From Xanthomonas campestris pv. badrii (GTDB lineage: Bacteria; Pseudomonadota; Gammaproteobacteria; Xanthomonadales; Xanthomonadaceae): a stretch of 64,000 nt of DNA. Positions within the stretch are counted from its first letter, which is position 1; each line of letters begins with the position of its first letter. A program made the translations under genes and the position numbers. The stretch is taken from contig NZ_CP051651.1 of the NCBI RefSeq assembly GCF_012848175.1, positions 124,001 to 188,000 of the forward strand, given 5' to 3'. The notes beneath the pieces were generated by a model, which saw only the letters and a list, made by a program, of their open reading frames with translations, was not told the DNA's origin and ran no database searches. Shown here piece by piece: positions 40,165 through 48,375 of this stretch.

Positions 40165-40604
40165 ACACCTCCCTGATGACGCTGGCCACCATGCGCGCGG
40201 TGCTGCGCCAGGGCGCAGCGCTGGATCGCTTTTCGCTGGTGCTGCTGGCTGCGGCGATCGCCCTGCTCGGCGTGGCCGACGCGCCGCCGTTGATCCAGGT
40301 CGGCTATGCATTGAGCGCCGCGGCCGGCGTGGTGCAACGCTACTGGGCGTTTCGGGTGGGCCTGGATGCGGACCTGCTGGAGGGCACGATCGCGCATCTA
40401 GGGCACGGCGGCAGCGAGCAGGACGCCGCGCAGCAGCTCGATGCGGCGATGCAGGCCATTGGCCTGGTGGCGACACCGCCATCCAGCCGCGACTGGGCAG
40501 CGCGCTGGAACGGCATGCGTCGCCTGCTGCGCTGGCAGCTGGCAAGCGTGATGGCGCAATTGCTGTTGTTTGCGGCCGCATTGGCGTTGAGGATCTTTCG
40601 ATGA
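40161..40604 (+). CDS. Small membrane protein of the ynb-like operon, unknown
   Basis: I do not recognise this 147-residue protein. It has hydrophobic segments at about 25-60 and a C-terminal one (about 125-145), with a soluble middle (LEGTIAHLGHGGSEQDAAQQLDAAMQAIGL). It overlaps both neighbours by ATGA, so it is certainly translated in this operon. It could be a membrane partner of the next, larger protein. Confidence 0.75.
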   Translation: MNTSLMTLATMRAVLRQGAALDRFSLVLLAAAIALLGVADAPPLIQVGYALSAAAGVVQRYWAFRVGLDADLLEGTIAHLGHGGSEQDAAQQLDAAMQAIGLVATPPSSRDWAARWNGMRRLLRWQLASVMAQLLLFAAALALRIFR

Positions 40605-42109
40605 GCAGCACGCAAGGCCCCGGGCAGTGCGAGCCGCTGCAGGCCACACCGGCGCAGCTGGCGCTATGGCAACGGCTGCGCAGTGACCGCTTTGGCGAGG
40701 ACGAACAGGCGCTGCCGGCCTTCATCCGGCGCGTGGCCAGGCAGGCGCATTGCAGCGTGGCACAGGCGCAGGAACTGGTGGAAGAGTACCGGCGGTTCTG
40801 CTTTCTGGCCTGCACCGACACCCACGATGTCACGCCCAGCCCGTTGGTCGATCAGGTCTGGCACACGCATCTGACCGACACCCGCGAATACTGGCAGCGG
40901 TTCTGCCCGCAGGTGCTGCAGACCACGCTGCATCATCCACCCGGTCGCGGAGGCGCGGGCGACCAGGCGCAGTTTCAGGCGCAATACCAGCGCACGCTGC
41001 AGCGTTATCGCCTGCACTTCGGCGAGCCACCGGCGCAGTGGTGGCCGCCAGTGCGCCTGCACCTGCCCGCTGCGGCTGCAGCGCGCGGCGACAGCGCCGA
41101 AGCCACCTTGCAGGCCTTGCGTGGCACACCGCGGCGATCCGGGCCGCGGCGCGGATCGCCGCGCGCAGTGATCGGGTGGGCCATCGCCGCGGTGGTCGTG
41201 GCGATGGTCTGCCGCTCGGCCAATGGCGATGCCGTGTCACTGCTGCACTGGCGCGGCGTCTATTTCCTGCCGGTGTTCATCACGCTGATCGGCCTGGCCT
41301 GGTCAATGGCGGCGTGGTTGCGGCGGGTGCTGCGGCGCGGTCGCACCGCCGGAGCCTTGGAGCCCGGCGAGCTGGCCTATCTGAGCGGCGGCGCCGCTCG
41401 CGTGGCCGACCTGTGGTTCACCGAGTTGTTGGTGCGCAATGCCGTGTCTCTGGATCGCGATGAAGCGCTACCGGCCCGTCAACGGGTGCGCTGTCATCCG
41501 CAGGTGGCAGTGCCGCCTGCGCTGCAACCGGCGCTGCAGATCCTGCGCAGCACGCAGGACCCGGTGCTGGCCCTGCGCGCGTTACGCGCGCTGGCCGCAC
41601 CGTTGCAGCAGTGCCTGATCGACAAGGGCCTGTGGCTGAGCCAATGGGCGTCGTACAGGGTTCGCCTGGCGTGCACCGTGCCGGTGGCGCTGGTGTGGCT
41701 GCTTGGCCTATGCAAGCTGATCATCGGCGTGCAGGGCCATCACCCGATCGGGTATCTGCTCTGCCTGCTGGTGCTGGTCACGCTGCTGGTGCTGGGATTT
41801 GCGCTGGTGCCCGTGCGCCGCACGCTGACCGGCGATGCGCGCCTGCAGGCGCTGCGTCAGGCACAGCCGCGCGATGCCGCGCGTATCGGCGGCGATCCCG
41901 GCAATGTTGGCGACGCATTGGCGCTGTACGGCACGGTGGTGTTGATCGGCACGCCCTGGGCGGACTACCACAGCCTGCGTGGGCCGCATGGCCACGGTGG
42001 TGACAGTGGCAGCAGCAGTTGCGGCGGTGGAGGTGGGGGCGACAGCGGCGGTGATGGGGGCGGCGACGGTGGTGGTGGCTGCGGTGGCTGTGGCGGAGGA
42101 GGCGACTGA
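40601..42109 (+). CDS. Membrane protein with glycine-rich-domain-like N-terminus and Gly/Cys-rich tail (TIGR04222-like)
   Basis: The 502-residue protein starts with a soluble domain (about 15-150) containing YRRFCFLACTDTHDVTPSPLVDQVWHTHL; the WHTH motif (87-90) resembles glycine-rich-domain (DUF1399) proteins. Membrane segments follow near 190-210, 225-245 and 360-410. The last 35 residues are almost only Gly, Ser, Asp and Cys, as in TIGR04222 proteins. Function unknown. The start overlaps the previous stop by ATGA. Confidence 0.75.
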   Translation: MSSTQGPGQCEPLQATPAQLALWQRLRSDRFGEDEQALPAFIRRVARQAHCSVAQAQELVEEYRRFCFLACTDTHDVTPSPLVDQVWHTHLTDTREYWQRFCPQVLQTTLHHPPGRGGAGDQAQFQAQYQRTLQRYRLHFGEPPAQWWPPVRLHLPAAAAARGDSAEATLQALRGTPRRSGPRRGSPRAVIGWAIAAVVVAMVCRSANGDAVSLLHWRGVYFLPVFITLIGLAWSMAAWLRRVLRRGRTAGALEPGELAYLSGGAARVADLWFTELLVRNAVSLDRDEALPARQRVRCHPQVAVPPALQPALQILRSTQDPVLALRALRALAAPLQQCLIDKGLWLSQWASYRVRLACTVPVALVWLLGLCKLIIGVQGHHPIGYLLCLLVLVTLLVLGFALVPVRRTLTGDARLQALRQAQPRDAARIGGDPGNVGDALALYGTVVLIGTPWADYHSLRGPHGHGGDSGSSSCGGGGGGDSGGDGGGDGGGGCGGCGGGGD

Positions 42110-42753
42110 TGCAACGCGCACGGCAACGGCAGCAATGGCGGCGACGCTGGGCACGCGCCTTGCGCGGGCGCGGGGCCACGCCCAATGGCGTGTCGTGGGT
42201 GGGTATCGCCTTTGCCGCCGTGGCAGGGCTGATGTTCTACGTAGGCGTGAGTGCTCCCGCACGCGAAGGGGTGATGCCATTGCTGCTGGCCGTGCTCGGC
42301 CTGCAGGGGCGGCTGTGGTGCAATCGCATGGATGGTGTGCTGGCGCGTCAGGCGCACATGATTTCGCGCGCGGGAGAGGTCTACAACGACGCGCCGGATC
42401 GCCTGTCCGACGTGCTGGTGTGCGTGGGCCTGGGGTATGGGCTGCAGCCGGGCCTGCCGTGGGCTGCGCAGTTGGGATGGGCTGCGGCGCTGTGCTGCGT
42501 GGCCACCGCCTATGTGCGCATGCTGGGCCTGGCCTGTGGCACGCCGGAGCCGCGGCAGGGGCCGATGAGCCGTGTGCAGCGCATGCACTGGTTGTCGCTG
42601 GCGGCCCTGCTGGCGGTGCCGCTGCAATGGATCGGCCAGCCGCGTAGCGCGGCCTGGTTGCTGAGCGGCGCGCTGGCGGTGTTGATCGCCGGTGCGTTGC
42701 TGACGGTGGTGCTACGGCTGCGCACGATCGTGCGCACATTGGAGCAGACATGA
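42109..42753 (+). CDS. Second CDP-alcohol phosphatidyltransferase-like protein
   Basis: The 214-residue membrane protein is only distantly similar to the first gene of the operon but carries the same modified motif at the same positions: N72-x2-D75-G76-x2-A79-R80-x8-G89-x3-N93-x3-D97 (CNRMDGVLAR, then GEVYNDAPD). N-terminus rich in Arg. It starts on the last base of the preceding stop codon (TGATG). Two differently evolved transferases imply two head-group steps or a heteromer (inference). Confidence 0.85.
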   Translation: MQRARQRQQWRRRWARALRGRGATPNGVSWVGIAFAAVAGLMFYVGVSAPAREGVMPLLLAVLGLQGRLWCNRMDGVLARQAHMISRAGEVYNDAPDRLSDVLVCVGLGYGLQPGLPWAAQLGWAAALCCVATAYVRMLGLACGTPEPRQGPMSRVQRMHWLSLAALLAVPLQWIGQPRSAAWLLSGALAVLIAGALLTVVLRLRTIVRTLEQT

Positions 42754-43382
42754 TTGCCCGCTTGATCGCACGCGCCTGCAGCGGCGCCATCCGCACGCTC
42801 ACCGGTGCACGCGCGTTGTGGCGTGGCTGCGCGCCATCCAACGAGCGCCGCGTGTATTACGGCAACCATGCCAGCCACGGCGATTTCGTGCTGATCTGGT
42901 CGTCGTTGCCGGCCAGCCTGCGGCATGAAGTGCGCCCGGTGGCCGCGGCCGATTACTGGCAACGCACTGCGCTGCGGCGTTATCTGATCCATGCGGTGTT
43001 CAATGGCGTGCTGATCGAGCGCGATGCGGCGCGGCGTACCCGCGACCCGATCGACTGTCTGTGCGATGCAGTGGATGCCGGCGATTCGCTGATCCTGTTC
43101 CCCGAGGGCACGCGCAATCCCGACGAAGGCGTGCTGCCGTTCAAGAGTGGGCTGTATCACCTGGCGCGGCAACGCCCGGAACTGGAGTTCGTGCCGGTGT
43201 GGATCGACAACCTCAAGCGGGTGATGCCCAAGGGCAAGTGGCTGCCGCTGCCGCTGCTGTGCACCACCACCTTCGGTGCACCGTTGCGGCTGGATGCCGA
43301 CGAAGACAAGGACGCGTTTCTGGCGCGTGCGCGTGAGGCGCTGCTGGCGTTGTCACCGGACCAGCTGGAGGCGCGCGCATGA
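42750..43382 (+). CDS. PlsC-like acyltransferase
   Basis: A 210-residue acyltransferase with the H-x4-D motif (His40, Asp45 in NHASHGD) and FPEGTR (117-122). Members move acyl chains from acyl-ACP or acyl-CoA to a hydroxyl, often of lysophosphatidic acid. Overlaps both neighbours by ATGA. With the CDP-DAG synthase-like gene next, it may supply a dedicated phosphatidate pool (inference). Confidence 0.88.
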   Translation: MIARLIARACSGAIRTLTGARALWRGCAPSNERRVYYGNHASHGDFVLIWSSLPASLRHEVRPVAAADYWQRTALRRYLIHAVFNGVLIERDAARRTRDPIDCLCDAVDAGDSLILFPEGTRNPDEGVLPFKSGLYHLARQRPELEFVPVWIDNLKRVMPKGKWLPLPLLCTTTFGAPLRLDADEDKDAFLARAREALLALSPDQLEARA

Positions 43383-44353
43383 GCCTGTCTCTGTACAGCG
43401 GCCAGTTGCAGCAGTCTTCGATGCATCAGCAGACGCTGTGGTTGTTCAGCGGCATCGCACTGGTCCTGATCATTGCCACGCTGATTTCCGAAACGCTGCG
43501 GTGGCGCGCACGCGAACGCCCGAGCGCAGTGCTGGACAACCTGGTCGCACGCATTCGCGCGTGGTGGGTCATGGCAGGGGTGGTCGGGATCGCGTTCGTC
43601 TTCGGGCGCGCCGGGGTGATCGGCTTGTTCGCCTTGGTGTCGCTGTTTGCGCTGCGCGAGTTCATCACGCTCACGCCCACCCGCCGCGGCGATTACTACG
43701 CGCTGCTGGCGGCGTTCTACATCGTGCTGCCCTGGCAGTACGGGCTGGTGTGGACCGGCTGGTACGGCATGTACACGCTGCTGATTCCGGTCTACGCGTT
43801 CCTGGTGCTGCCGATCCTGGCCACCATCGGCGGCGACACCACGCGCTATCTGGAGCGCACTGCCAAGGTGCAATGGGGCCTGATGATCTGCGTGTTCTGC
43901 ATCTCGCACGTACCGGCCTTGTTGAACCTCGAGATCCCTGGCTATGCCGGGCGCAACCTGCTGCTGATCGCGTTCCTGGTGATCGTGGTGCAGTCCTCGG
44001 ACGTGTTGCAGTACGTCTGGGGCAAGCTGGCCGGCCGGCACCTGATCGCGCCGAAGCTGTCGCCGTCCAAGACGGTGGAGGGGTTCATCGGCGGCGTGCT
44101 GTCGGCCAGCCTGCTCGGCATGGCGCTGTGGTGGATCACCCCGTTCGCGCCCTGGCATGCATTCGGGCTGGCGCTGGTGGCCAACCTGATGGGTTTCTTC
44201 GGCGGGCTGGTGATGTCGGCGATCAAGCGCGACCGCGGCATCAAGGACTGGGGCCACATGATCGAAGGCCACGGCGGCGTGCTCGATCGCCTGGACTCGG
44301 TGTGCTTCGCCGCCCCGGTGTTCTTCCATCTGATCCGCTATGGCTGGGCGTAG
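43379..44353 (+). CDS. CdsA-like phosphatidate cytidylyltransferase (YnbB-like)
   Basis: The 324-residue polytopic protein has the CdsA family C-terminal signature (SAIKRDRGIKDWGHMIEGHGGVLDRLDS) and APKLSPSKTVEGFIGG. The enzyme makes CDP-diacylglycerol from phosphatidate and CTP. The sequence is closer to what I recall of E. coli YnbB than to the housekeeping CdsA. Last gene of the tightly overlapping operon; it is convergent with fis. Confidence 0.9.
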   Translation: MSLSLYSGQLQQSSMHQQTLWLFSGIALVLIIATLISETLRWRARERPSAVLDNLVARIRAWWVMAGVVGIAFVFGRAGVIGLFALVSLFALREFITLTPTRRGDYYALLAAFYIVLPWQYGLVWTGWYGMYTLLIPVYAFLVLPILATIGGDTTRYLERTAKVQWGLMICVFCISHVPALLNLEIPGYAGRNLLLIAFLVIVVQSSDVLQYVWGKLAGRHLIAPKLSPSKTVEGFIGGVLSASLLGMALWWITPFAPWHAFGLALVANLMGFFGGLVMSAIKRDRGIKDWGHMIEGHGGVLDRLDSVCFAAPVFFHLIRYGWA

Positions 44354-44408
44354 AGGCCGGAGCACACCATCGCGCACGTCAACTATCAGCGATGCAGCGC
44401 CGCCCTTA

Positions 44409-44437
44409 CGATTCCCGATTCCCCAATCCCGACTCCC
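44409..44437. repeat. Heptamer repeat directly after fis
   Basis: Four heptamer-like units end three bases from the fis stop. On the fis coding strand they give GGG-4-GGG-3-GGGG-4-GGG, a quadruplex-type pattern. The stretch TTACGATTCCCGATTCCCCA also occurs at the purH-purD element (from about 34680). Confidence 0.75.
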
Positions 44438-44440
44438 TGC

Positions 44441-44728
<288 letters not shown>

Positions 44729-44829
44729 TCACGAAGCCGGGACGCGTGGCCGGCGAGGGGGAGTGAGTCTAGCGCGTGACCTCCGCGCTCGCCACGCCCA
44801 TGTGGCCATCGGCCGCAGGTTGCGCTCGC

Positions 44830-45774
44830 TTAGCGGAAATCGAAGCTGAAGGCGGCTGTGCTTGCGGCCGGTTCACGCACGCGAAACGCCACCTGCACCG
44901 CCTGGCCGGGTGCGAGCGTGTCCTGCTCGGCCGGCGCCTGCCCCAGGTACTCCTGTGGGGCCAGCACGCGCGTGCCGATCACCCGCCCATCGGCGTCGGA
45001 CAGCGACAGCTGCAGCCAGGGCCAGGCCTGCGCCCAGCGCGCATCGTTGCGGAAACTGGCCTGGATCTGCAGCACGCCGGGCATCCCGTGCATCGGTCGC
45101 ACCTCGCGGTTGAGCAGGGTCAGCGCGGCCGGTTCGCGCCATGCCGGCAGGCTGCAGCGCAGCACCGTGCAGGTGGCGCTCACCAGCGGCCGCCAGCGTG
45201 CATCGCCGGCCAGGTGCGCGCGGTCGGCAATGACGATCTGCAGCGCCAGCACGCCCACCAGGCCGACCAGCAGTGCCCATTGCCGGCCGCTGGCGCGCAG
45301 CCGCGGCCGGCTGAGACCACGTCGCGCAAACGCCGGGGCAGTGGGCGTGGGCAACGGTAGCAGCGGCGTGGCGCCAGGCGCTTGCGTGCCGGCATGGATG
45401 GCCGCGGCATCCGGTTCCCAGGTTGCATCGGCGTCGGCCGCAGCGGCGTCGTGGCCGGTGGCCGGCATCGTCTGCTGCGTCGCCTGCTGCGTCGTTACCG
45501 GACCTGCGGCGACGCCGGCTCCTGGCACAGCCTGCACGCCGTCACCGCGCGCGGTGTCCGGCACGCCAACGTCGGGGGCTGGTGCCAGCGGCGAGAGCGG
45601 TGCGGGAACCGGCTGCTGGGCAGGAGCTGGCGGTAGCTCGGCCACCGGCGCGGGCGGCGCCTGCTCCGGCGGCTCGGTGGGCGGCACCGCCGGCGTCGGA
45701 ATCAGCGCAGGGGCAGCAGGCGTGGCACGCAGGAACGTGGCCAGAGGGCGGCGCGGTGGCGGAGTCTCGGACAT
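44830..45774 (-). CDS. DUF3426 membrane protein
   Basis: The 314-residue protein has a long Pro/Ala-rich N-terminal half (about 1-160), one membrane helix (about 177-195; WALLVGLVGVLALQIVIA) and a C-terminal DUF3426 domain (CTVLRCSLPAWREPAALTLLNREV... to the end). Family members usually start with an MJ0042-type zinc ribbon; none is seen here, so this is a short form or one that lost it. Start 45774 (MSETPPPRRP) preferred; an in-frame ATG exists at 45807. Function unknown. Confidence 0.75.
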   Translation of the reverse strand: MSETPPPRRPLATFLRATPAAPALIPTPAVPPTEPPEQAPPAPVAELPPAPAQQPVPAPLSPLAPAPDVGVPDTARGDGVQAVPGAGVAAGPVTTQQATQQTMPATGHDAAAADADATWEPDAAAIHAGTQAPGATPLLPLPTPTAPAFARRGLSRPRLRASGRQWALLVGLVGVLALQIVIADRAHLAGDARWRPLVSATCTVLRCSLPAWREPAALTLLNREVRPMHGMPGVLQIQASFRNDARWAQAWPWLQLSLSDADGRVIGTRVLAPQEYLGQAPAEQDTLAPGQAVQVAFRVREPAASTAAFSFDFR

Positions 45775-45926
45775 CGGCAGGCGTGCAGCGAAGAAGACCC
45801 TATTCAACCACGCGCGCCTTCAGGCGCGAACACCACAAAGCGAGCCGTGCCGCATCGCATCGCATCACTGCATATCTGCCAGCTGCAGGACCGCTGGCAA
45901 CATCCAGCAACCGACGCACGCTCCAA

Positions 45927-45989
45927 CGATTCCCGATTCCCGATTCCCGATTCCCGATTCCCGAATCCCGAATCCCGAATCCCGACTCT
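45927..45989. repeat. Nine-unit heptamer tandem array after the XRE gene
   Basis: Five CGATTCC units, three CGAATCC units and one variant, in perfect 7-bp register, ending at the XRE stop codon. On the XRE coding strand this gives eight GGG tracts with exact 4-nt loops. Copy number probably varies between strains. Confidence 0.92.
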
Positions 45990-46366
45990 CACCGCCGCCG
46001 CCGCGTCTTCCCCTCGGCCTGCAACAGATCCAGCAGCCCGCTGCGTTGCCGCGGCGCCAGGGTGTCGAAGCGCGCCAGCAACACGCGCTGCTGGTCGTCC
46101 AGGCGGCGGTACTGCGCCGGCTCTTCGGCGATGGCCGACACCGGCGGGCCGAACACCCGTTCGCCGCGGCCGGTGGCCAGGTATTCGAAGGCCATGCCGC
46201 TGCGCTTGGCCAGGCCGATCAGGTTCTCCACCGACGGTGCGGTGCCCTCGGCCATTTCCCACTGCGCCACTGCACTGCGGGTGACGCCCAGCTCGCCGGC
46301 CAGGGCTTCCTGGGTCAGCTTGGTGAAGCTGCGGGCTTCGCGTACTCGTTCGTACAGCTTGCTCAC
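45989..46366 (-). CDS. XRE-family regulator
   Basis: The 125-residue protein has an N-terminal Cro/C1 helix-turn-helix (about 5-60; LTQEALAGELGVTRSAVAQWEMAEGTAPSVENLIGLAKRSG) and a short helical C-terminus ending in KTRRRR. It is divergent from a small membrane protein gene across a 150-bp gap that contains a long dyad. It therefore may repress itself and its neighbour. Confidence 0.9.
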   Translation of the reverse strand: MSKLYERVREARSFTKLTQEALAGELGVTRSAVAQWEMAEGTAPSVENLIGLAKRSGMAFEYLATGRGERVFGPPVSAIAEEPAQYRRLDDQQRVLLARFDTLAPRQRSGLLDLLQAEGKTRRRR

Positions 46367-46431
46367 ACGGCACCGATCGTGAGGTGGACAGGGCCGGGAG
46401 ATATAGCCCTAGCAGCGCTCGGGGATAGTTC

Positions 46432-46465
46432 GTATGTCTTTCATATCGGCATATGTTTGCGATAC
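46432..46465. promoter_or_regulatory. Candidate operator between the XRE gene and its divergent neighbour
   Basis: A 34-bp dyad with the symmetrical pattern GTAT-N6-CATAT-N4-ATATG-N6-ATAC, centred in an AT-rich island in the divergent gap. Spacing on both sides is identical. This is what a dimeric XRE-type repressor site would look like. Confidence 0.55.
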
Positions 46466-46516
46466 TGTCGTGCCGCCATTGATGACCAGATCACAGCGAA
46501 CTCAAGGAGGATGTTC

Positions 46517-47008
46517 ATGGTCGAGCCTGTCACTCCCCCAATCCGCCGCAGGTCGGCACAGACGCCCCCGGCGCCGGCGCCATGGCGGGCCGATTCGCCG
46601 CTGGATCCGGCGGTGCAGCGGTTCCGGGGTGCCGCCTGTTACCAGGTGTGGCAACGCGGGCAGCACTGGACCGCTATCGCCGAGGGCGCGCACTGGTCAG
46701 CGGCGCTGGCGCCGCGTGGCTGGGCGCTGCGGTATCGGCAGTGGCCGCTGCTGGGAGTGGGCGGCCTGCTGGCGGTGTTGGCCGCCGGCGTGGCGCTCGC
46801 CGGCGCCCAGGCATGGTCGCTGAGCGCCTGGGCGGTGCTGCTGGTGGCCGAGCTGGTGTTGCGTGTGCGGGCAGGCCGGCACGCCGCGCGCTGGCGCGGC
46901 GACGCTTTGCTGCGCGCCGGCTGGCAACCGGTGACCCGGCTGCGTGCGATCAGCGTGAACGATGCGGTGACCACCGCGCAGATCCGCGCCGGCCGCCCGC
47001 AGCGGTAA
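46517..47008 (+). CDS. Small membrane protein divergent from the XRE gene, unknown
   Basis: I do not recognise this 163-residue protein. It has a Pro-rich N-terminus and two membrane helices (about 77-97 and 100-118). Two ATGs are possible; 46517 is chosen because the AAGGAGG ribosome site (46504-46510) is then 6 bases upstream, while the ATG at 46511 would touch it. Likely controlled by the XRE regulator. Confidence 0.7.
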   Translation: MVEPVTPPIRRRSAQTPPAPAPWRADSPLDPAVQRFRGAACYQVWQRGQHWTAIAEGAHWSAALAPRGWALRYRQWPLLGVGGLLAVLAAGVALAGAQAWSLSAWAVLLVAELVLRVRAGRHAARWRGDALLRAGWQPVTRLRAISVNDAVTTAQIRAGRPQR

Positions 47009-47164
47009 GCGCCTGGCGCACGTCAGGCAGGTGATGCGCCGAGCCTGCGTTGCGCCCGCTGCCGGGGGTGAGCCGGGGCGCCAGCGTAGGCCTGGCGTTG
47101 CCGGCGACAGTTGCTGCGCACTCGGGTGGCACTCGCCCCAAGGCACGTGCGTGCCCTGGCTGGC

Positions 47165-48085
47165 TCAGTGGCGGCGCACGCCGTCGATGCGCATCCAGTC
47201 TTCCTCGCGTTCGCAACGCAATTGCTCGAACCAGGGGGCATAACGTTCCAGCAGCTCGTCTTCCTGCCCGTGCAGGATGCCGGACATCGCCAGGCGGCCA
47301 CCCGGGGCCACGCGCGCGGCCAGCAGTTCGGCCAGCGCATCCAGCGACTTGGCGAGGATGTTGGCAACCACCACCGGGTAGGTCTGCACCGGCTCGTCCT
47401 CCGGCGTGCAGGCAATCAGGTGTGCCTGAAGGCCATTACGCTCGGCATTTTCGGCCGTGGCCAGCAGCGCCTGGGGGTCATAGTCCACCCCGACCGCACT
47501 GGCAGCGCCCAGCTTGAGCGCGGCCAGCGCGAGAATGCCCGAGCCGCAGCCGAAATCGAGCACGCGCGCACCTTGCAGTTCGCCGGTAGCGGCCACGCTG
47601 TCGAGCCAGCGCAGGCATAGGGCGGTGGTCGGGTTGCTGCCAGAGCCGTAGGCCAGGCCCGGGTCCAGCCGCACCACGGCCGCATCCGGGGCGTTGGCCG
47701 CCTCGGGCAGCTCCTGATCCCAGGGCACGATGAAGGTGCGCGTGCCAAATTGCATCGGCTTGAACAGATCCATCCACGCGCGGATCCAGTCGCTGTCTTC
47801 GACCATGCGAAACGCCACCCGGCCCCAGTCCAGCTCCGGGTCGAACCCTTCCAGTTCCACCAGCACCTGCAGCGGGTCGCTCTGTCCATCGAACAGCGCG
47901 GTCATCTGCAGTTCCTGCCACAGCGGCGTTTCGCCCACGCCCGGTTCCAGCAGGGCGTGGTCGTTGCTGCCATCGGTATTGGCGTCGAGCAGGGTCACCG
48001 CCAGCGCGCCGACCTCTTCGAGTGCGGTCTGGAAGCGGGGCTGGGCGGCTTCGGAGCAGGGCAGGGTCAGTTCAAGAAACGGCAT
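47165..48085 (-). CDS. prmA: Ribosomal protein L11 methyltransferase
   Basis: PrmA trimethylates L11. The 306-residue protein has the substrate-recognition N-terminal domain ([16 protein letters not shown]) and the catalytic domain with [41 protein letters not shown] and [14 protein letters not shown]. The start at 48085 fits the standard N-terminus; the frame is open upstream without homology. Confidence 0.94.
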   Translation of the reverse strand: MPFLELTLPCSEAAQPRFQTALEEVGALAVTLLDANTDGSNDHALLEPGVGETPLWQELQMTALFDGQSDPLQVLVELEGFDPELDWGRVAFRMVEDSDWIRAWMDLFKPMQFGTRTFIVPWDQELPEAANAPDAAVVRLDPGLAYGSGSNPTTALCLRWLDSVAATGELQGARVLDFGCGSGILALAALKLGAASAVGVDYDPQALLATAENAERNGLQAHLIACTPEDEPVQTYPVVVANILAKSLDALAELLAARVAPGGRLAMSGILHGQEDELLERYAPWFEQLRCEREEDWMRIDGVRRH

Positions 48086-48375
48086 CGTGGCGATCGGTAA
48101 CAGTGAAGGCGTGCATCGTAGACCATTCGCGCCGGCCCGCTGCCGCCTGCAGGCACCGCTGCGCGCATGCCGGCCAGGACGCTGGTTGCGTTTGCGTGCA
48201 ACCAAACATGCGTGGGGCGCCACCCACATCCATCGCGCGCAGCGCCTCACCGCATGGATGTTTCACCCTTGGAGATCCGCGCGGCGGCGCCCGCTTGGTG
48301 GCGGCTGGCTGCACGGCCGGGTGCTAGACTCCGCGCCGTCGCTGCGGGTGTGTCCGTAGCTGGGTTGCCGCTGTC

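Noticed and set aside
45927..45989. Heptamer array considered as a CRISPR array
   Set aside because: The unit is 7 bp with no spacers and no cas genes are nearby; it is a simple tandem repeat.
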